Assembly (NCBI GenBank): GCA_938003955.1 | Contig: CALKXE010000024.1 | Coordinates: forward strand, 1-51,033 | Reading direction: 5' to 3' | Length of the DNA stretch: 51,033 bases | Source: an uncultured Saprospiraceae bacterium | Lineage (GTDB): Bacteria; Bacteroidota; Bacteroidia; Chitinophagales; Saprospiraceae | Shown: one piece after another, positions 34,748-44,549 of the stretch | How the letters are laid out: every line of letters starts with the position of its first letter | Position numbering within the stretch: position 1 is the first letter of the stretch | Made by a program: the position numbers and the translations under genes | The notes under the pieces: generated by a model | Told to the model about the DNA's origin: nothing | Database searches by the model: none | What the model saw: only the letters and a program-made list of their open reading frames with translations

Positions 34748-37198
34748 ATGAAATTTTCCGCTTTTGCCTTAATCGTGTTTTCCATATTAATAATTTCTTG
34801 TTCTCCTGTTGAGCATGACCCAGTCAGAGACAAACACCATTATCCTGCAGAGTACCTCTATAAACAAAGAGAACATCCTGTAGGTATCAAAAACAATGTA
34901 TTCCAGAAAGGATATGACCATGTACAAAAACTAAAGAACTCTCCTTCGCAAACACATAGAGCGGATTGGGAACAAGAGGGTCCACTCAATGTCCCGGGAA
35001 GAATCGTAGATATAGAAGGTACTGGTTCCCCTGAAAATAAAATATATGCATGTACCGCTTCTGGTGGTATATTTCTTACCGAAAATGGAGGAAGTTCTTG
35101 GACTCCAATATTTGATGATCAAGTAACGCTTTCGATTGGTGACATGGACATTGCTCCGAGCAATAAAGAAATAATATATGTAGGTACAGGAGAATCTAAT
35201 GCCGGAGGAGGATCTCTTGCATATGATGGGTTTGGAGTATTTAGATCAGATGACGGAGGAATTACTTGGACACCTCGTGGATTAGAAAACGTTGGAAGCA
35301 TCGGAAGAGTAACTATTCACCCTACCGACCCAAACATTGTATATGTGGCGGCTATGGGGACACTCTTCGCTCCTAATGAGGATAGAGGAATCTATAAAAC
35401 CACTGATGGTGGACAATCTTGGGAACGTGTTCTATTCATATCTAATAATACTGGAGGTATCGACCTCGCTATGCACCCTACTAATCCTGATATCGTCTAT
35501 GCCGCAATGTGGGAACGTAATAGATCTCCTGAAACAAGAGATTATGGTGGACCAACCAGTGGAATCTACAAAACAAACAATGCAGGAGCGGACTGGGCAG
35601 AATTAGAAAACGGGCTTCCTACCAATGATATGGGTAGAATAGGCATTGCTATTTCTGAGAGTGAACCAGAGATACTCTACACAACGATAGCCGCTCCAAA
35701 CGGACCACTTATGGGTATCTATCAAACCACGGATGGTGGAGATTTTTGGTTTCAAAAGTCTGATAATAATATAACATCAGTTCCATTTATGTGGTGGTTT
35801 GGAAGAATGGCTATTCATCCTAAAAACCCTTCTTTGATTTACCATATAGGATTCTTGACCAGTAAATCCACCAATGGAGGAAATACTTGGGAACCAGAAT
35901 TCAACGCAATGCATGTTGATCAACACACAGTATGGATGAATCCAGATAACGAAAACGATGTATGGATGGGAAATGATGGTGGAGTCTATCATTCTATAAA
36001 CGGAGGAAATTCTTTTGTGTCATTTAATATGCCAACAACACAGTTCTATACTTGTGAGATTGATCACCTTGCTCCTTCCAATATTTACGGAGGCGCACAG
36101 GATAATGGTACCAATCGAACATTGACAGGCGAAAATGATGACTATACCTCTATTTTCGGTGGAGACGGGTTTCGAGTCCTCGTTGATCCATCTGATAATA
36201 ATATTATTTATGCTGAATCTCAAAGGGGAAACCTCGGTAAATCTATCAATGGAGGCAACTCATTTGTCTTAGCTAAAGTAGGTATCGGCACAGAAGCATC
36301 TAACTGGAACACTCCTGTTGTCATGCACCCAACTGATCCTAGTATTATGTATTTTGGTTCTTCGAAATTGTATAAATCAACCAATAAAGCCGATTCTTGG
36401 TCATCCATATCTGACAATCTCAGTGATGGCCCTTACTTTGGAATTAACAATTATGGTACGATTACAGAGATAGGCGTGTCTGAAAACGATAAAGTTTTAG
36501 CTGGTACAGATGATGGAAATATCTGGATGGTTAATGAATCAGGATTCATCTCTCAAGTATATAATTCCGAGCCACGAAGATGGATTACTAATGTCAGTTT
36601 TGATCCACAAAACGACAATATATTATATGCTACATTTTCTGGGTTCAGATACGCAGCTGAAGATTCTCAGGTAATCATGTCAAATGATAATGGTCAAACT
36701 TGGATAAATATCAACGGTGATCTTCCAGACATCCCTGTAAATGATCTCATCGTAAGACCGGATGCTGAAGAGATACTGATCGCTACAGACTTAGGTGTTT
36801 TCTCTACATTAAACGGAGGTGTTAATTGGCTACCAGTTGGAAACGGAATGCCGAATGTAGTTATCACAGATATAGACTTTCATGAGCCTACTAGAAAACT
36901 ATTAGCCGCCACATATGGCCGATCATTCTTTTCTACAATCCTAGAAGAAGACCCAACATCTACAAAAGAAATAAGCATAAATATCAATGTTTATCCAAAT
37001 CCAACATCTGATTTCATCTCTATCGATACTGATGAAGAGGGATTAAACTATACTATCATAGGACTGAATGGACAAGTAGTTAAAAGAGAAGTTTATAGTA
37101 ACAAAATAGATGTCTCACAATTAGAAAAAGGTATCTACACAATTCAGTTAATAAATAAAGAGGGGCAAAGGTATATGTCGCAATTTTCTGTAATGTAA
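34748..37198 (+). CDS. BNR/sortilin-repeat lipoprotein with a T9SS sorting domain
   Basis: 816 aa. The N-terminus (MKFSAFALIVFSILIISCSP) has a lipobox, IISC, with Cys18 as a possible lipidation site. The middle carries two propellers of BNR/sortilin-type repeats, with TENGGSSWTP, SDDGGITWTPRG, TTDGGQSWERV, STNGGNTWEPEF and SNDNGQTWI. The last 80 residues form a type IX secretion CTD (INVYPNPTSDFISIDTD to LEKGIYTIQLINKEG). Function is unknown, but the fold suggests a surface-bound adhesin or sugar-binding or degrading protein. Having both a lipobox and a T9SS CTD is unusual, and one of them may not be used. It is related in layout to the large protein at 16680. Confidence 0.85.
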   Translation: MKFSAFALIVFSILIISCSPVEHDPVRDKHHYPAEYLYKQREHPVGIKNNVFQKGYDHVQKLKNSPSQTHRADWEQEGPLNVPGRIVDIEGTGSPENKIYACTASGGIFLTENGGSSWTPIFDDQVTLSIGDMDIAPSNKEIIYVGTGESNAGGGSLAYDGFGVFRSDDGGITWTPRGLENVGSIGRVTIHPTDPNIVYVAAMGTLFAPNEDRGIYKTTDGGQSWERVLFISNNTGGIDLAMHPTNPDIVYAAMWERNRSPETRDYGGPTSGIYKTNNAGADWAELENGLPTNDMGRIGIAISESEPEILYTTIAAPNGPLMGIYQTTDGGDFWFQKSDNNITSVPFMWWFGRMAIHPKNPSLIYHIGFLTSKSTNGGNTWEPEFNAMHVDQHTVWMNPDNENDVWMGNDGGVYHSINGGNSFVSFNMPTTQFYTCEIDHLAPSNIYGGAQDNGTNRTLTGENDDYTSIFGGDGFRVLVDPSDNNIIYAESQRGNLGKSINGGNSFVLAKVGIGTEASNWNTPVVMHPTDPSIMYFGSSKLYKSTNKADSWSSISDNLSDGPYFGINNYGTITEIGVSENDKVLAGTDDGNIWMVNESGFISQVYNSEPRRWITNVSFDPQNDNILYATFSGFRYAAEDSQVIMSNDNGQTWININGDLPDIPVNDLIVRPDAEEILIATDLGVFSTLNGGVNWLPVGNGMPNVVITDIDFHEPTRKLLAATYGRSFFSTILEEDPTSTKEISININVYPNPTSDFISIDTDEEGLNYTIIGLNGQVVKREVYSNKIDVSQLEKGIYTIQLINKEGQRYMSQFSVM

Positions 37199-37325
37199 CT
37201 TATTGACTGCTGCTTGAAAAAACAATGTGTAAAGGAGTCCACCATCTATCCCTCTCCAAGGAGGATATTATATAATGGCTCGAGCAAGGTTTATAATTTG
37301 AACCTTGTAATAAATAAAGAACAAC

Positions 37326-38090
37326 ATGGATAAAACACAACAAGGACATATATTATCATCTACAAAGGGTGGAGTAGGTACAATCGAATTTTATCATCCA
37401 TCGCATAATTCCCTACCTGGAAAGTTACTTGCAGAACTAGAGCAAGCTATCTACGATATGGGAAGTAATGATGAAGCAACAATTATATTATTAAAGGCCT
37501 CTGGAGAAAGGACTTTTTGTGCAGGAGCGAGCTTTGATGAATTAGCATCGATAGAAGATGAGCAAATTGGTAAGACCTTTTTTATGGGTTTTGCTAATGT
37601 TATCAACGCCATACGTAAAGTACCTAAGTTAGTTATCGGGAGAATACATGGCAAGGCAGTGGGCGGTGGAGTTGGTCTAGCATCTGCATGTGACTACTGC
37701 ATGGCTACCAAATATGCATCTATCAAACTCAGTGAATTGGCAGTAGGCATCGGACCATTCGTAATCGGACCTCCCGTGGAACGTAAAGTGGGTGTGTCTG
37801 CATACAGCGAAATGGCAATCAATGCCACAGAGTTCCGCACAGCAGAATGGGCAAAGCAGAAAGGGCTATATATGGACGTATTCGACACTACGGAACAAAT
37901 GGATGAGTATATCACTCATTTCTCTGAAAAGCTTGTGAAGATGAATCCTGAAGCTATGACGCTACTTAAATCAGTTTTCTGGGAAGGGACAGAGCATTGG
38001 GATGCGTTATTGGAAGAAAGAGCTGTGACGAGTGGAAGACTGGTGTTATCAGATTTCAGTAAGAAGGCAATTGGGAAATTTTTGAATTAA
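37326..38090 (+). CDS. Enoyl-CoA hydratase/isomerase (crotonase family)
   Basis: 254 aa, cytoplasmic. It has the crotonase fold: LLKASGERTFCAGASFDEL (oxyanion hole at about residues 64-70) and GKAVGGGVGLASACD (109-123, second oxyanion-hole amide). Of the two catalytic acids of classical hydratases, the first Glu is replaced by Gly117 in GGGVGL. The second is probably Glu137 in KLSELAVGIGP. One-Glu crotonases include methylglutaconyl-CoA hydratases, isomerases and others, so the reaction is uncertain. It stands alone between the T9SS protein gene and a hairpin, with a weak CAAGGTT/AACCTTG hairpin shortly upstream at 37284-37307. Confidence in the family is high. Confidence 0.88.
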   Translation: MDKTQQGHILSSTKGGVGTIEFYHPSHNSLPGKLLAELEQAIYDMGSNDEATIILLKASGERTFCAGASFDELASIEDEQIGKTFFMGFANVINAIRKVPKLVIGRIHGKAVGGGVGLASACDYCMATKYASIKLSELAVGIGPFVIGPPVERKVGVSAYSEMAINATEFRTAEWAKQKGLYMDVFDTTEQMDEYITHFSEKLVKMNPEAMTLLKSVFWEGTEHWDALLEERAVTSGRLVLSDFSKKAIGKFLN

Positions 38091-38112
38091 TTAAGAACTG
38101 GTACTTTATAAA

Positions 38113-38144
38113 ATACGGTCAGTACCTAAAGGTACCGACCGTAT
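38113..38144 (+). terminator. Hairpin after the crotonase gene
   Basis: ATACGGTC/GACCGTAT plus an inner GTACC/GGTAC with one A-C mismatch. It lies between the convergent crotonase and protease genes. Only a weak T tract follows, so it may act in either direction. The decamer GGTACCGACC also occurs in the hairpin at 8032-8049. Confidence 0.5.
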
Positions 38145-38200
38145 AGTCATAGGGTTATTTCATAAAATTTAATTATTAAATCAATCTTCTATCAGATATA

Positions 38201-40651
38201 TCACTTCAATACGGATATCTTCTTCATGATTCTACGACCATTGATTTCTGTACTTACTACATAGATTCCGTTAGGTATTTCAACTACATCTATTGAGAAT
38301 CGATTATTTCCTTCATTGAAATCTATATTTTGGCTCTCTACTAATTGGCCTGTCAGATTACGAACTTCTATAAATGAAGAACCTGACACACCACTTTCGA
38401 TAGATATATTAATAATATCCGACGCTGGATTAGGATAGAGTTCCATGATAGATTCTATTAACTCATCTGGCTGTCCCTTTATCATTTGACTCTTACTGCT
38501 TCTTACTACTGCAATTTCGTCACTCACGAAGCCATTACAAGAACTTCCTTCGTAAATCTTAATATTTCTGAAGTAACTATTGCCGTTTCCTGGACTCCCG
38601 TCGTGATCATCCACAAAGAATAGCCTGTTAAATGGTCCTGTATAATATGACCCTACAGGAATTGTAAACGACTGCCAATTTCCTATAGATGTATAATCAA
38701 AATCTCTGTTGGCCCAGTTTTGAGTACCATACAACTGAAAAGTAAATCCAGAAGATATTCCAGAATTATTGTCAAAGCCTATACCATGAATTTCACCTTG
38801 TGTTGTCGATCCAAATTCAAATTCAATAACAGTACTTGATGTAACTGTATAGTCTAGTGCAATCGACTTCCATGCATTATCGAAAAGTGCTCTTCCTGCG
38901 CCGCCCCCAACATCAGAGGAAGTACCATTATCCTGACCATTTCCATAGGCTACTACAGAGTAGTCGTTGAAGTTGATCTCTGTGCAATCAGATCCTCCAC
39001 CACCAGTAGGTTCGCAGAAACTAGTCGTCTCGGATGACTGAAAACTACCACCTGTCTTAATTGTACTTCCATCGGAAGCTAGTAATGTATAAGATCCTGA
39101 CCCATAAGAACAGCATATACCATCGCCATAACTGTCATTTATCGTAAAGTCATAGCATCCATTAGGCAGACAGATGTCTTCTACATATGAAGAATTAGCA
39201 TTTGCATATGGACCACCAGAAGCCACTGTAGTATTTCCACTTTTGACTGTCCAAGTAGTCTCTGCAGGATAATTATCTGTAGTGATGTTTAGCGTTATTT
39301 CATTGTCAGAACATCCGCCTCCACCTCCGCATGGCTGAAGACAACTACCATTGGATACTGCATTCCTGATCGCGTTTCCTGGCTGAGTACCGAAACCATT
39401 AGAGAAGTTGATGCCTACACCTGTCACTGCATAGCAATATGACATTATGGTTCCACCATTATTTGGAAGAATCGGATTATTAGAATTATAACAAGCAGCT
39501 CCTTCCGTATTACCTAAGACACTTGCACAATCATCGATCTGAGTATTGTTCCCATTCCAATAACAGCCATGCGTGTGATATGATCCAAATAAGTGACCAT
39601 ATTCATGGGTTGCAATTTCCATATCAAATGAATAAGTAGGCACATTCTGAATCTGATTCAGTACTCCACTTACACACATCCGATTATTCTCAGTTCCGCA
39701 TACACCATTAATAGTTGCTGCCAAACCGCCAAAGTTGATATTAGTCAAAAGCTGGGCAAAATCGCCATTAAAATTATTCCTATTATTTTGAAAAGAATTC
39801 AGCTTTGCACCTGTAGTAGTCCCTGTATATGGACTTGTACTACTCCAAAAATATGTTTGAGAAAGCACAGTATTGATATTTTCTCCACCATAAAGGGTTG
39901 ATACCCCATTGAATAATGTATTCATATAGTTATTCGCAGCAGTAGCTGTACTCCCAAGAGTTTGATACATATTATAATCCACTTCGAGTAAAAGTCTTAC
40001 ACAATCTGAAAGTGCTCTGCTATCAGAATGATCTTTCAAATCTTCATCTTTGTAGCCAGAACCTACATCCTCCGTGTCACAAATCCTTCCCTTTTCAAAA
40101 GTCATATCTGTATCAAGATAAATAATATGACTTGCGTCATATTTTGATGTCTTCTTCCTTTTCCCTAATACAAAGTTACCTTCATACTTAGGGTGTGAAA
40201 CAAAACCAGCAACTTCATTTTCGTAGATACTGATAGCAACTAGTGATTTTTCATTTCCTTTTATGATGCCTCTATAATGACTACCACGATCGATATTCAA
40301 AATTTTCCCTGATGGTTCTTCGATCATTGTATAATCGTCTGTGAAGAAATCATACTTGACCAATTGTAATTCTATCGATTCTCGATTGCCAATTGGCAAA
40401 GAAATAGAAATAGCATCTGGAGATGACATTGACAATTTTGCTAGTGCCTTATTATCGAGCTTAAGCAAACTATACTTTGATAATTTGGTTATTTCAGAAA
40501 TATCAGCTCTTTTTGAGTCAATTGTTAATAGTTCAATTTTTTCAAACTGTCCTTTTTGAGCTTTCACTAGCTCTTTTGGTTCTATAGATTGGCCAAATAA
40601 GCCCGTTCCTAGTAAGCAAAATATTAGAATTAAATATTTAAAATTTTTCAT
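38201..40651 (-). CDS. Reprolysin-like (M12-type) metalloprotease with a T9SS sorting domain
   Basis: 816 aa with a signal peptide (MKNFKYLILIFCLLGTGLFG). A propeptide-like region precedes the catalytic domain. The zinc motif HExxHxxGxxH appears as HEYGHLFGSYH near residues 347-357, followed by the Met-turn in GGTIMSYC. This fits metzincins of the M12B/reprolysin group. Downstream are a Cys-containing domain (NDSYGDGICCSYGSG) seen in exported Saprospiria-like proteins, a jelly-roll-like domain, and a T9SS CTD (MELYPNPASDIINISIESG to MKKISVLK). It is predicted to be exported and to degrade extracellular protein. The gene is monocistronic. Confidence 0.9.
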   Translation of the reverse strand: MKNFKYLILIFCLLGTGLFGQSIEPKELVKAQKGQFEKIELLTIDSKRADISEITKLSKYSLLKLDNKALAKLSMSSPDAISISLPIGNRESIELQLVKYDFFTDDYTMIEEPSGKILNIDRGSHYRGIIKGNEKSLVAISIYENEVAGFVSHPKYEGNFVLGKRKKTSKYDASHIIYLDTDMTFEKGRICDTEDVGSGYKDEDLKDHSDSRALSDCVRLLLEVDYNMYQTLGSTATAANNYMNTLFNGVSTLYGGENINTVLSQTYFWSSTSPYTGTTTGAKLNSFQNNRNNFNGDFAQLLTNINFGGLAATINGVCGTENNRMCVSGVLNQIQNVPTYSFDMEIATHEYGHLFGSYHTHGCYWNGNNTQIDDCASVLGNTEGAACYNSNNPILPNNGGTIMSYCYAVTGVGINFSNGFGTQPGNAIRNAVSNGSCLQPCGGGGGCSDNEITLNITTDNYPAETTWTVKSGNTTVASGGPYANANSSYVEDICLPNGCYDFTINDSYGDGICCSYGSGSYTLLASDGSTIKTGGSFQSSETTSFCEPTGGGGSDCTEINFNDYSVVAYGNGQDNGTSSDVGGGAGRALFDNAWKSIALDYTVTSSTVIEFEFGSTTQGEIHGIGFDNNSGISSGFTFQLYGTQNWANRDFDYTSIGNWQSFTIPVGSYYTGPFNRLFFVDDHDGSPGNGNSYFRNIKIYEGSSCNGFVSDEIAVVRSSKSQMIKGQPDELIESIMELYPNPASDIINISIESGVSGSSFIEVRNLTGQLVESQNIDFNEGNNRFSIDVVEIPNGIYVVSTEINGRRIMKKISVLK

Positions 40652-41159
40652 GTTGGAAAAGATTGGTTGACAATCGACAGAAAGAAGAATGGGCCTTGAT
40701 TGAATATCTAACTATTCTATTGAATTCGAAACTAAATTCGAAACTATTAGACACAGCAACGGCCTTGCAAAACACTTCCTTAGACGTGATTGTCATGGTT
40801 AAATAATATGACTTTTTAGGTCAAAACTATTAGGATTGTTATTGTGGAAGTGCAAGGGCGTGAGATCTGTAACATTACTTCAACTTCCGATCGTAATGAA
40901 AAATAGTAAAGAGGATCTGCAGAATTATCTTAACATCTACAATATATTTATATTTTTTGTTATTAGAACAACGTAATTGATTATTTTTAATAAAAACACT
41001 AAATAAACATTTTATTTTGTAATTCAATAATACTCAATACATTGTTCCTTTACGATACAATTAATTCATCTAACTGATACATTTCCTCAAAATATCGAAA
41101 TATTGATAATCGAAATTATATCAAATTGATAATCGCATGATTAGTTTGTTAACTAATCA
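40652..41159. other. 508-bp AT-rich intergenic region
   Basis: No gene or RNA that I can support. It contains a short direct repeat (ATTCGAAACTA near 40723-40746) and GCCTTGCAAAAC (40762-40773), a word also found at 50594-50605. It separates the protease start from the end of the alpha/beta hydrolase gene. Confidence 0.5.
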
Positions 41160-42095
41160 TTATTCTCGTGATAAGAATTTTAGAATCAGGTTATTTAATT
41201 CTTCGGGTTTCTCTTCTTGTATGAAGTGTGTTGCATCTAACAGGTGCACATCTTTATCAGCAATTTTTAGATCTTTTTTTACCTGTTTACTTTGAGGAGA
41301 CCATTGTAACATTTCGTCATTCAATCCCCACGCAACCATTGTTGGCACATCAAGACTCTGCAGTACACTAGAGTACTCTGGTAGGGCATTACATGTCTGT
41401 GTGAAAAAATAATACATCGCCTTTGTCTTGTTTTCAAGTAACGGTTTTTTATATCCTTCTACATCTGCTTTTGTTAGACTATCCTCATTGAGTCCCATAT
41501 CGAATAGTTTATTCAAAAGGGTTTTGGTCGTTATTCCATTATTATATCCCCACATCGCTATCTTAGCAAAGATGCCTGGTTTCATCCTCATAGGAGGATG
41601 AAATCCGTCTTCGTAGATAATCGAATTAAGAATGATAAGCTTGTCTACTTTATCTGGTGATTTACTAAGCAGCTCCCAAGTCCACAATCCTCCCGCATCG
41701 TGCATTACATGTGACCAAGAATCTATCTTTAGATGTTCCATAAGAGCAAGTAGCCGAGTCGCATGGTTCTCTCCAGAATATATATCATATCCGTTGGGGC
41801 TATCGCTACTGCCAAAACCTAGCATATCTGGAGCGATTACTCGATGTCCCCCGTCGACTAATCCGTCTATCATACGTCGATATAGCCATCCCGAAGATGG
41901 TACTCCATGAAGTAATAGAATAACAGGGCCTTCTCCCCTATCTATAAATTTGATTTCCCCATCCGTAGATTTGAAAGATTTTTGAGTATTTCTAAATTCT
42001 TCGTAATCCCACATTTTCTCTGAGGGCAAATAGTTACGTCTACTACAACTTGAAATAAGAAATACTGAGATAAGAAGGAGGAAAATTTGTTTCAT
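41160..42095 (-). CDS. Alpha/beta-hydrolase lipoprotein, haloalkane-dehalogenase-like
   Basis: 311 aa. The N-terminus MKQIFLLLISVFLISSCSRR has a lipobox with Cys17. The alpha/beta-hydrolase core shows the oxyanion motif LLHGVPSSGW (61-70), the nucleophile elbow VMHDAGG with Asp133 instead of Ser, the acid in WGLNDEM and the His in DATHF. An Asp nucleophile in an HDxGG elbow is the mark of haloalkane dehalogenases and fluoroacetate or epoxide hydrolases. The usual halide-binding Trp is not present after the Asp (Ala134), so dehalogenation is uncertain. It follows the DNA methyltransferase by 14 nt on the same strand, perhaps in one transcript. Confidence 0.85.
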   Translation of the reverse strand: MKQIFLLLISVFLISSCSRRNYLPSEKMWDYEEFRNTQKSFKSTDGEIKFIDRGEGPVILLLHGVPSSGWLYRRMIDGLVDGGHRVIAPDMLGFGSSDSPNGYDIYSGENHATRLLALMEHLKIDSWSHVMHDAGGLWTWELLSKSPDKVDKLIILNSIIYEDGFHPPMRMKPGIFAKIAMWGYNNGITTKTLLNKLFDMGLNEDSLTKADVEGYKKPLLENKTKAMYYFFTQTCNALPEYSSVLQSLDVPTMVAWGLNDEMLQWSPQSKQVKKDLKIADKDVHLLDATHFIQEEKPEELNNLILKFLSRE

Positions 42096-42109
42096 ATAAA
42101 ATGTCTCTC

Positions 42110-43465
42110 TTATTTGAGTGAATAAAATTGATCTAATACTGTGTCTTTACCTTCAACATAATCGAACATATTTCCTTTCGGTTCACTTTGTAATTTAGCA
42201 AAATTGATTATTTCCTCCGTCATTACTTGTTGTAACCTAGGAATCATGACCTCTTCTGCAAAATCCGTTTTCTCGATTAGTATGAATTTTCGGTTGCTCC
42301 CATCTTCGTTATTGATATTCATCACTGCATGCGCGGTAGAACCACTACCGCCAAAAAAATCTAATATAATATCATCATTACCCGAAGCAAACCTTATGAT
42401 CTTTTGAAGAAGATTAAGCGACTTAGGATTGTGAAATTTCTTTTCGCCAAGCATTTTACTCAGTGCTTTTGTCGAGCCTCGGTTATCCTCATAATAGTAG
42501 CCTTTTAGAAGCTCTGTAGCTGTCTCTATCCTTTTTTTAATCTTAGGTATGCCTTTCTCGTCACCCGGCCATAGAACATCACCTCTTTCGTCCGCCTCGC
42601 GGAATGTTTTTTCTGGCCACCTATAACCATTGAGTGGTTTTTTACAAACCTTGCCAGTCACTGGATGAATAAGATCCATATCATATCCACCTGATCGTGT
42701 ATTGGCCGAGTTGCCCGGATAGAAGACCCCTATCGCATCAACGTAACTATAATGTGACACACCAGAAAGGTCTATCTCCCTACTTTTTTTCATGCCATTT
42801 ATCCAAGCTCTCAATGCTTTTTGAATTATAGATGGATCAACATTTCCAAGTACTTTTTTTATCTCATCATATTGTTTTACAATATGATTTATCTTTTCTG
42901 ATTTGACCTTCCATTTTTTGAGATTTGACCTTTCTTTTGCATAACACAGTACGTATTCATGTTGATTGGATATCTGCCTAGCATTATTGTCAGATGCCGT
43001 TTCCCAGATTATTTCACCAACAAAATTTGATCTTTCAAATATCTCATCACACATCACCTTTAGGTAAGCCATCTCGTTGATATCAATCGATATGAATATA
43101 GTACCCGTCTCATGGAGTAACTCCTTAGCGATCTCCAATCTATTTTTCATGAATCGGAGCCATTCATCATGGGCCATACTATCTGAGTATCCAAAGAAAG
43201 TCTTTCCTGTATTGTAAGGGGGATCTATGTAGATGAGCTTTAATTTCCCTTTTAAAACGTGATTTAGGGAATGCAGAAGTGGTAAATTATCACCTTTAAA
43301 TATATAATTCTGATCAAGATTTAATTTGCCAGACTTTTCCAGTCCATCTGGTGTAATTCGTTGCCATTCTCCAATATACTTTTTTTGTTCTATCTGCCTA
43401 GCCGCTTCTTCTCCAATTTCTTGGCTCAGGCTATCTGACTTTCCATCAAAGCTAAGTTGGATCAT
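42110..43465 (-). CDS. Site-specific DNA adenine-type methyltransferase, beta class (orphan)
   Basis: 451 aa. Motif IV DPPY (81-84, in LIYIDPPYNTG) comes before motif I (DFFGGSGSTAHAV near residue 370), the order of beta-class N6-adenine or N4-cytosine methyltransferases such as type III Mod subunits. A long target-recognition region lies between them (about residues 130-330). An N-terminal ruler-like segment (KYIGEWQRITPDGLEKSGK) fits Mod-like enzymes. No restriction subunit is adjacent; neighbours are an alpha/beta hydrolase and a TetR regulator. It may be a free-standing methyltransferase or part of a decayed type III system. The target sequence cannot be read from the protein. Confidence 0.9.
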   Translation of the reverse strand: MIQLSFDGKSDSLSQEIGEEAARQIEQKKYIGEWQRITPDGLEKSGKLNLDQNYIFKGDNLPLLHSLNHVLKGKLKLIYIDPPYNTGKTFFGYSDSMAHDEWLRFMKNRLEIAKELLHETGTIFISIDINEMAYLKVMCDEIFERSNFVGEIIWETASDNNARQISNQHEYVLCYAKERSNLKKWKVKSEKINHIVKQYDEIKKVLGNVDPSIIQKALRAWINGMKKSREIDLSGVSHYSYVDAIGVFYPGNSANTRSGGYDMDLIHPVTGKVCKKPLNGYRWPEKTFREADERGDVLWPGDEKGIPKIKKRIETATELLKGYYYEDNRGSTKALSKMLGEKKFHNPKSLNLLQKIIRFASGNDDIILDFFGGSGSTAHAVMNINNEDGSNRKFILIEKTDFAEEVMIPRLQQVMTEEIINFAKLQSEPKGNMFDYVEGKDTVLDQFYSLK

Positions 43466-43541
43466 GTTTGATTATTTTTTCTTACTTCTTGTCAAGAAAA
43501 AGGGACTTATATCAATGAAACAATGCAATAACAACTATAAT

Positions 43542-44252
43542 CTAACTATGTACGTTCATCGCATCTATCTTTGCTAGAGTCTCATTGCTACTCAGCAGTG
43601 TCCTGGCTAACTTTAGATTAAATATCTTTAGGTCGTGCAGGTCTACATTAAAAAGAGGTGATTTATTACTACCATTCGCATTGAGTAACTTAGTATATCC
43701 TATTATAAAAGACCAACCTTGTAATGTACTAAAAATAGGGTCGATATGTGGTAGTATACTACCATCTGCCTGCCCCCTAGTAATTTCCTTAGCTGTAAGT
43801 TTGAATGGTAAGTTCTGTATATCCTGAAGCTTCATATAATAAAGGCTTTCTTTTGTTGCTTCAGTCAACTTAGTTTGATCTTGTCCTGATGATGTAGACC
43901 TAACCAGAGAAAAGTACTCTAAAAGAGTCTCCGAGTATAGAAAATTCTCTTCGCAGAATGTCATAAAGGTTTCAATCAACGATACTACAGAATCTATACC
44001 TTTCTTGTTTTTATTATTGTCGAGTGATTTATAATATGCATCGTTAAGTGATTGCAATGCTCGAAAAGTGATCGCCAAATAAAGGTTTTCTTTACTTTGG
44101 AAGTAGGAGTATAGGGTTACTTTCGTAATACCGGCCTCCCCTGCAATATCCTCCATCTTAGCATTCTTAAAACCGACAGTTTTAAATACACTTTCGGCAG
44201 CTTCGATTATAATATTTTCTTTGATTGTTCTTTTAGTGTCTTTCATATTCAC
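43542..44252 (-). CDS. TetR-family transcriptional regulator
   Basis: 236 aa. The N-terminal HTH is clear: ENIIIEAAESVFKTVGFKNA, then MEDIAGEAGITKVTLYSYFQ and SKENLYLAITFRAL. The C-terminal ligand-binding domain has no recognisable effector motif. TetR proteins repress their own or nearby promoters until they bind a small molecule. A palindrome 36 bp upstream of its ATG is a plausible operator. The minus-strand methyltransferase gene follows 76 bp downstream. Its target genes are not known. Confidence 0.9.
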   Translation of the reverse strand: MNMKDTKRTIKENIIIEAAESVFKTVGFKNAKMEDIAGEAGITKVTLYSYFQSKENLYLAITFRALQSLNDAYYKSLDNNKNKKGIDSVVSLIETFMTFCEENFLYSETLLEYFSLVRSTSSGQDQTKLTEATKESLYYMKLQDIQNLPFKLTAKEITRGQADGSILPHIDPIFSTLQGWSFIIGYTKLLNANGSNKSPLFNVDLHDLKIFNLKLARTLLSSNETLAKIDAMNVHS

Positions 44253-44287
44253 TTCTCATTCTGAGCAATAAGACGCTAAACTAAAAA

Positions 44288-44306
44288 ATTAAACTATTAG
44301 TTTAAT
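44288..44306. promoter_or_regulatory. Candidate TetR operator palindrome
   Basis: ATTAAACTATTAGTTTAAT is a perfect 8-bp inverted repeat with a 3-bp centre. It lies 36 bp upstream of the TetR gene start, where an autoregulatory operator is often found. The AT-rich setting makes short palindromes common, so the call is tentative. Confidence 0.5.
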
Positions 44307-44549
44307 GTAAGAATCCGAGAAAGGTGTTTCTCAATCTATTACTTTCTTTAATTTAAGCATAGTTATTCAACTTTACTTTTTGCTGAATCGCTGATTTGTT
44401 AGAATCGCTGAATCGTTTTATAACGTTGATCAATCATCCATTTTATTTATTTTGAGATATTTCAAAATATGATATTGCAATATACAAATTGTCAAGAATG
44501 ATGATATTCCGAGACAATAGCATGGAGTCTAATAGGTTAAAATCTATGT

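Noticed and set aside
42110..44252. Complete restriction-modification or phage-defence island
   Set aside because: Only a methyltransferase and a TetR regulator are present. There is no nuclease, helicase or other defence domain among the neighbours.
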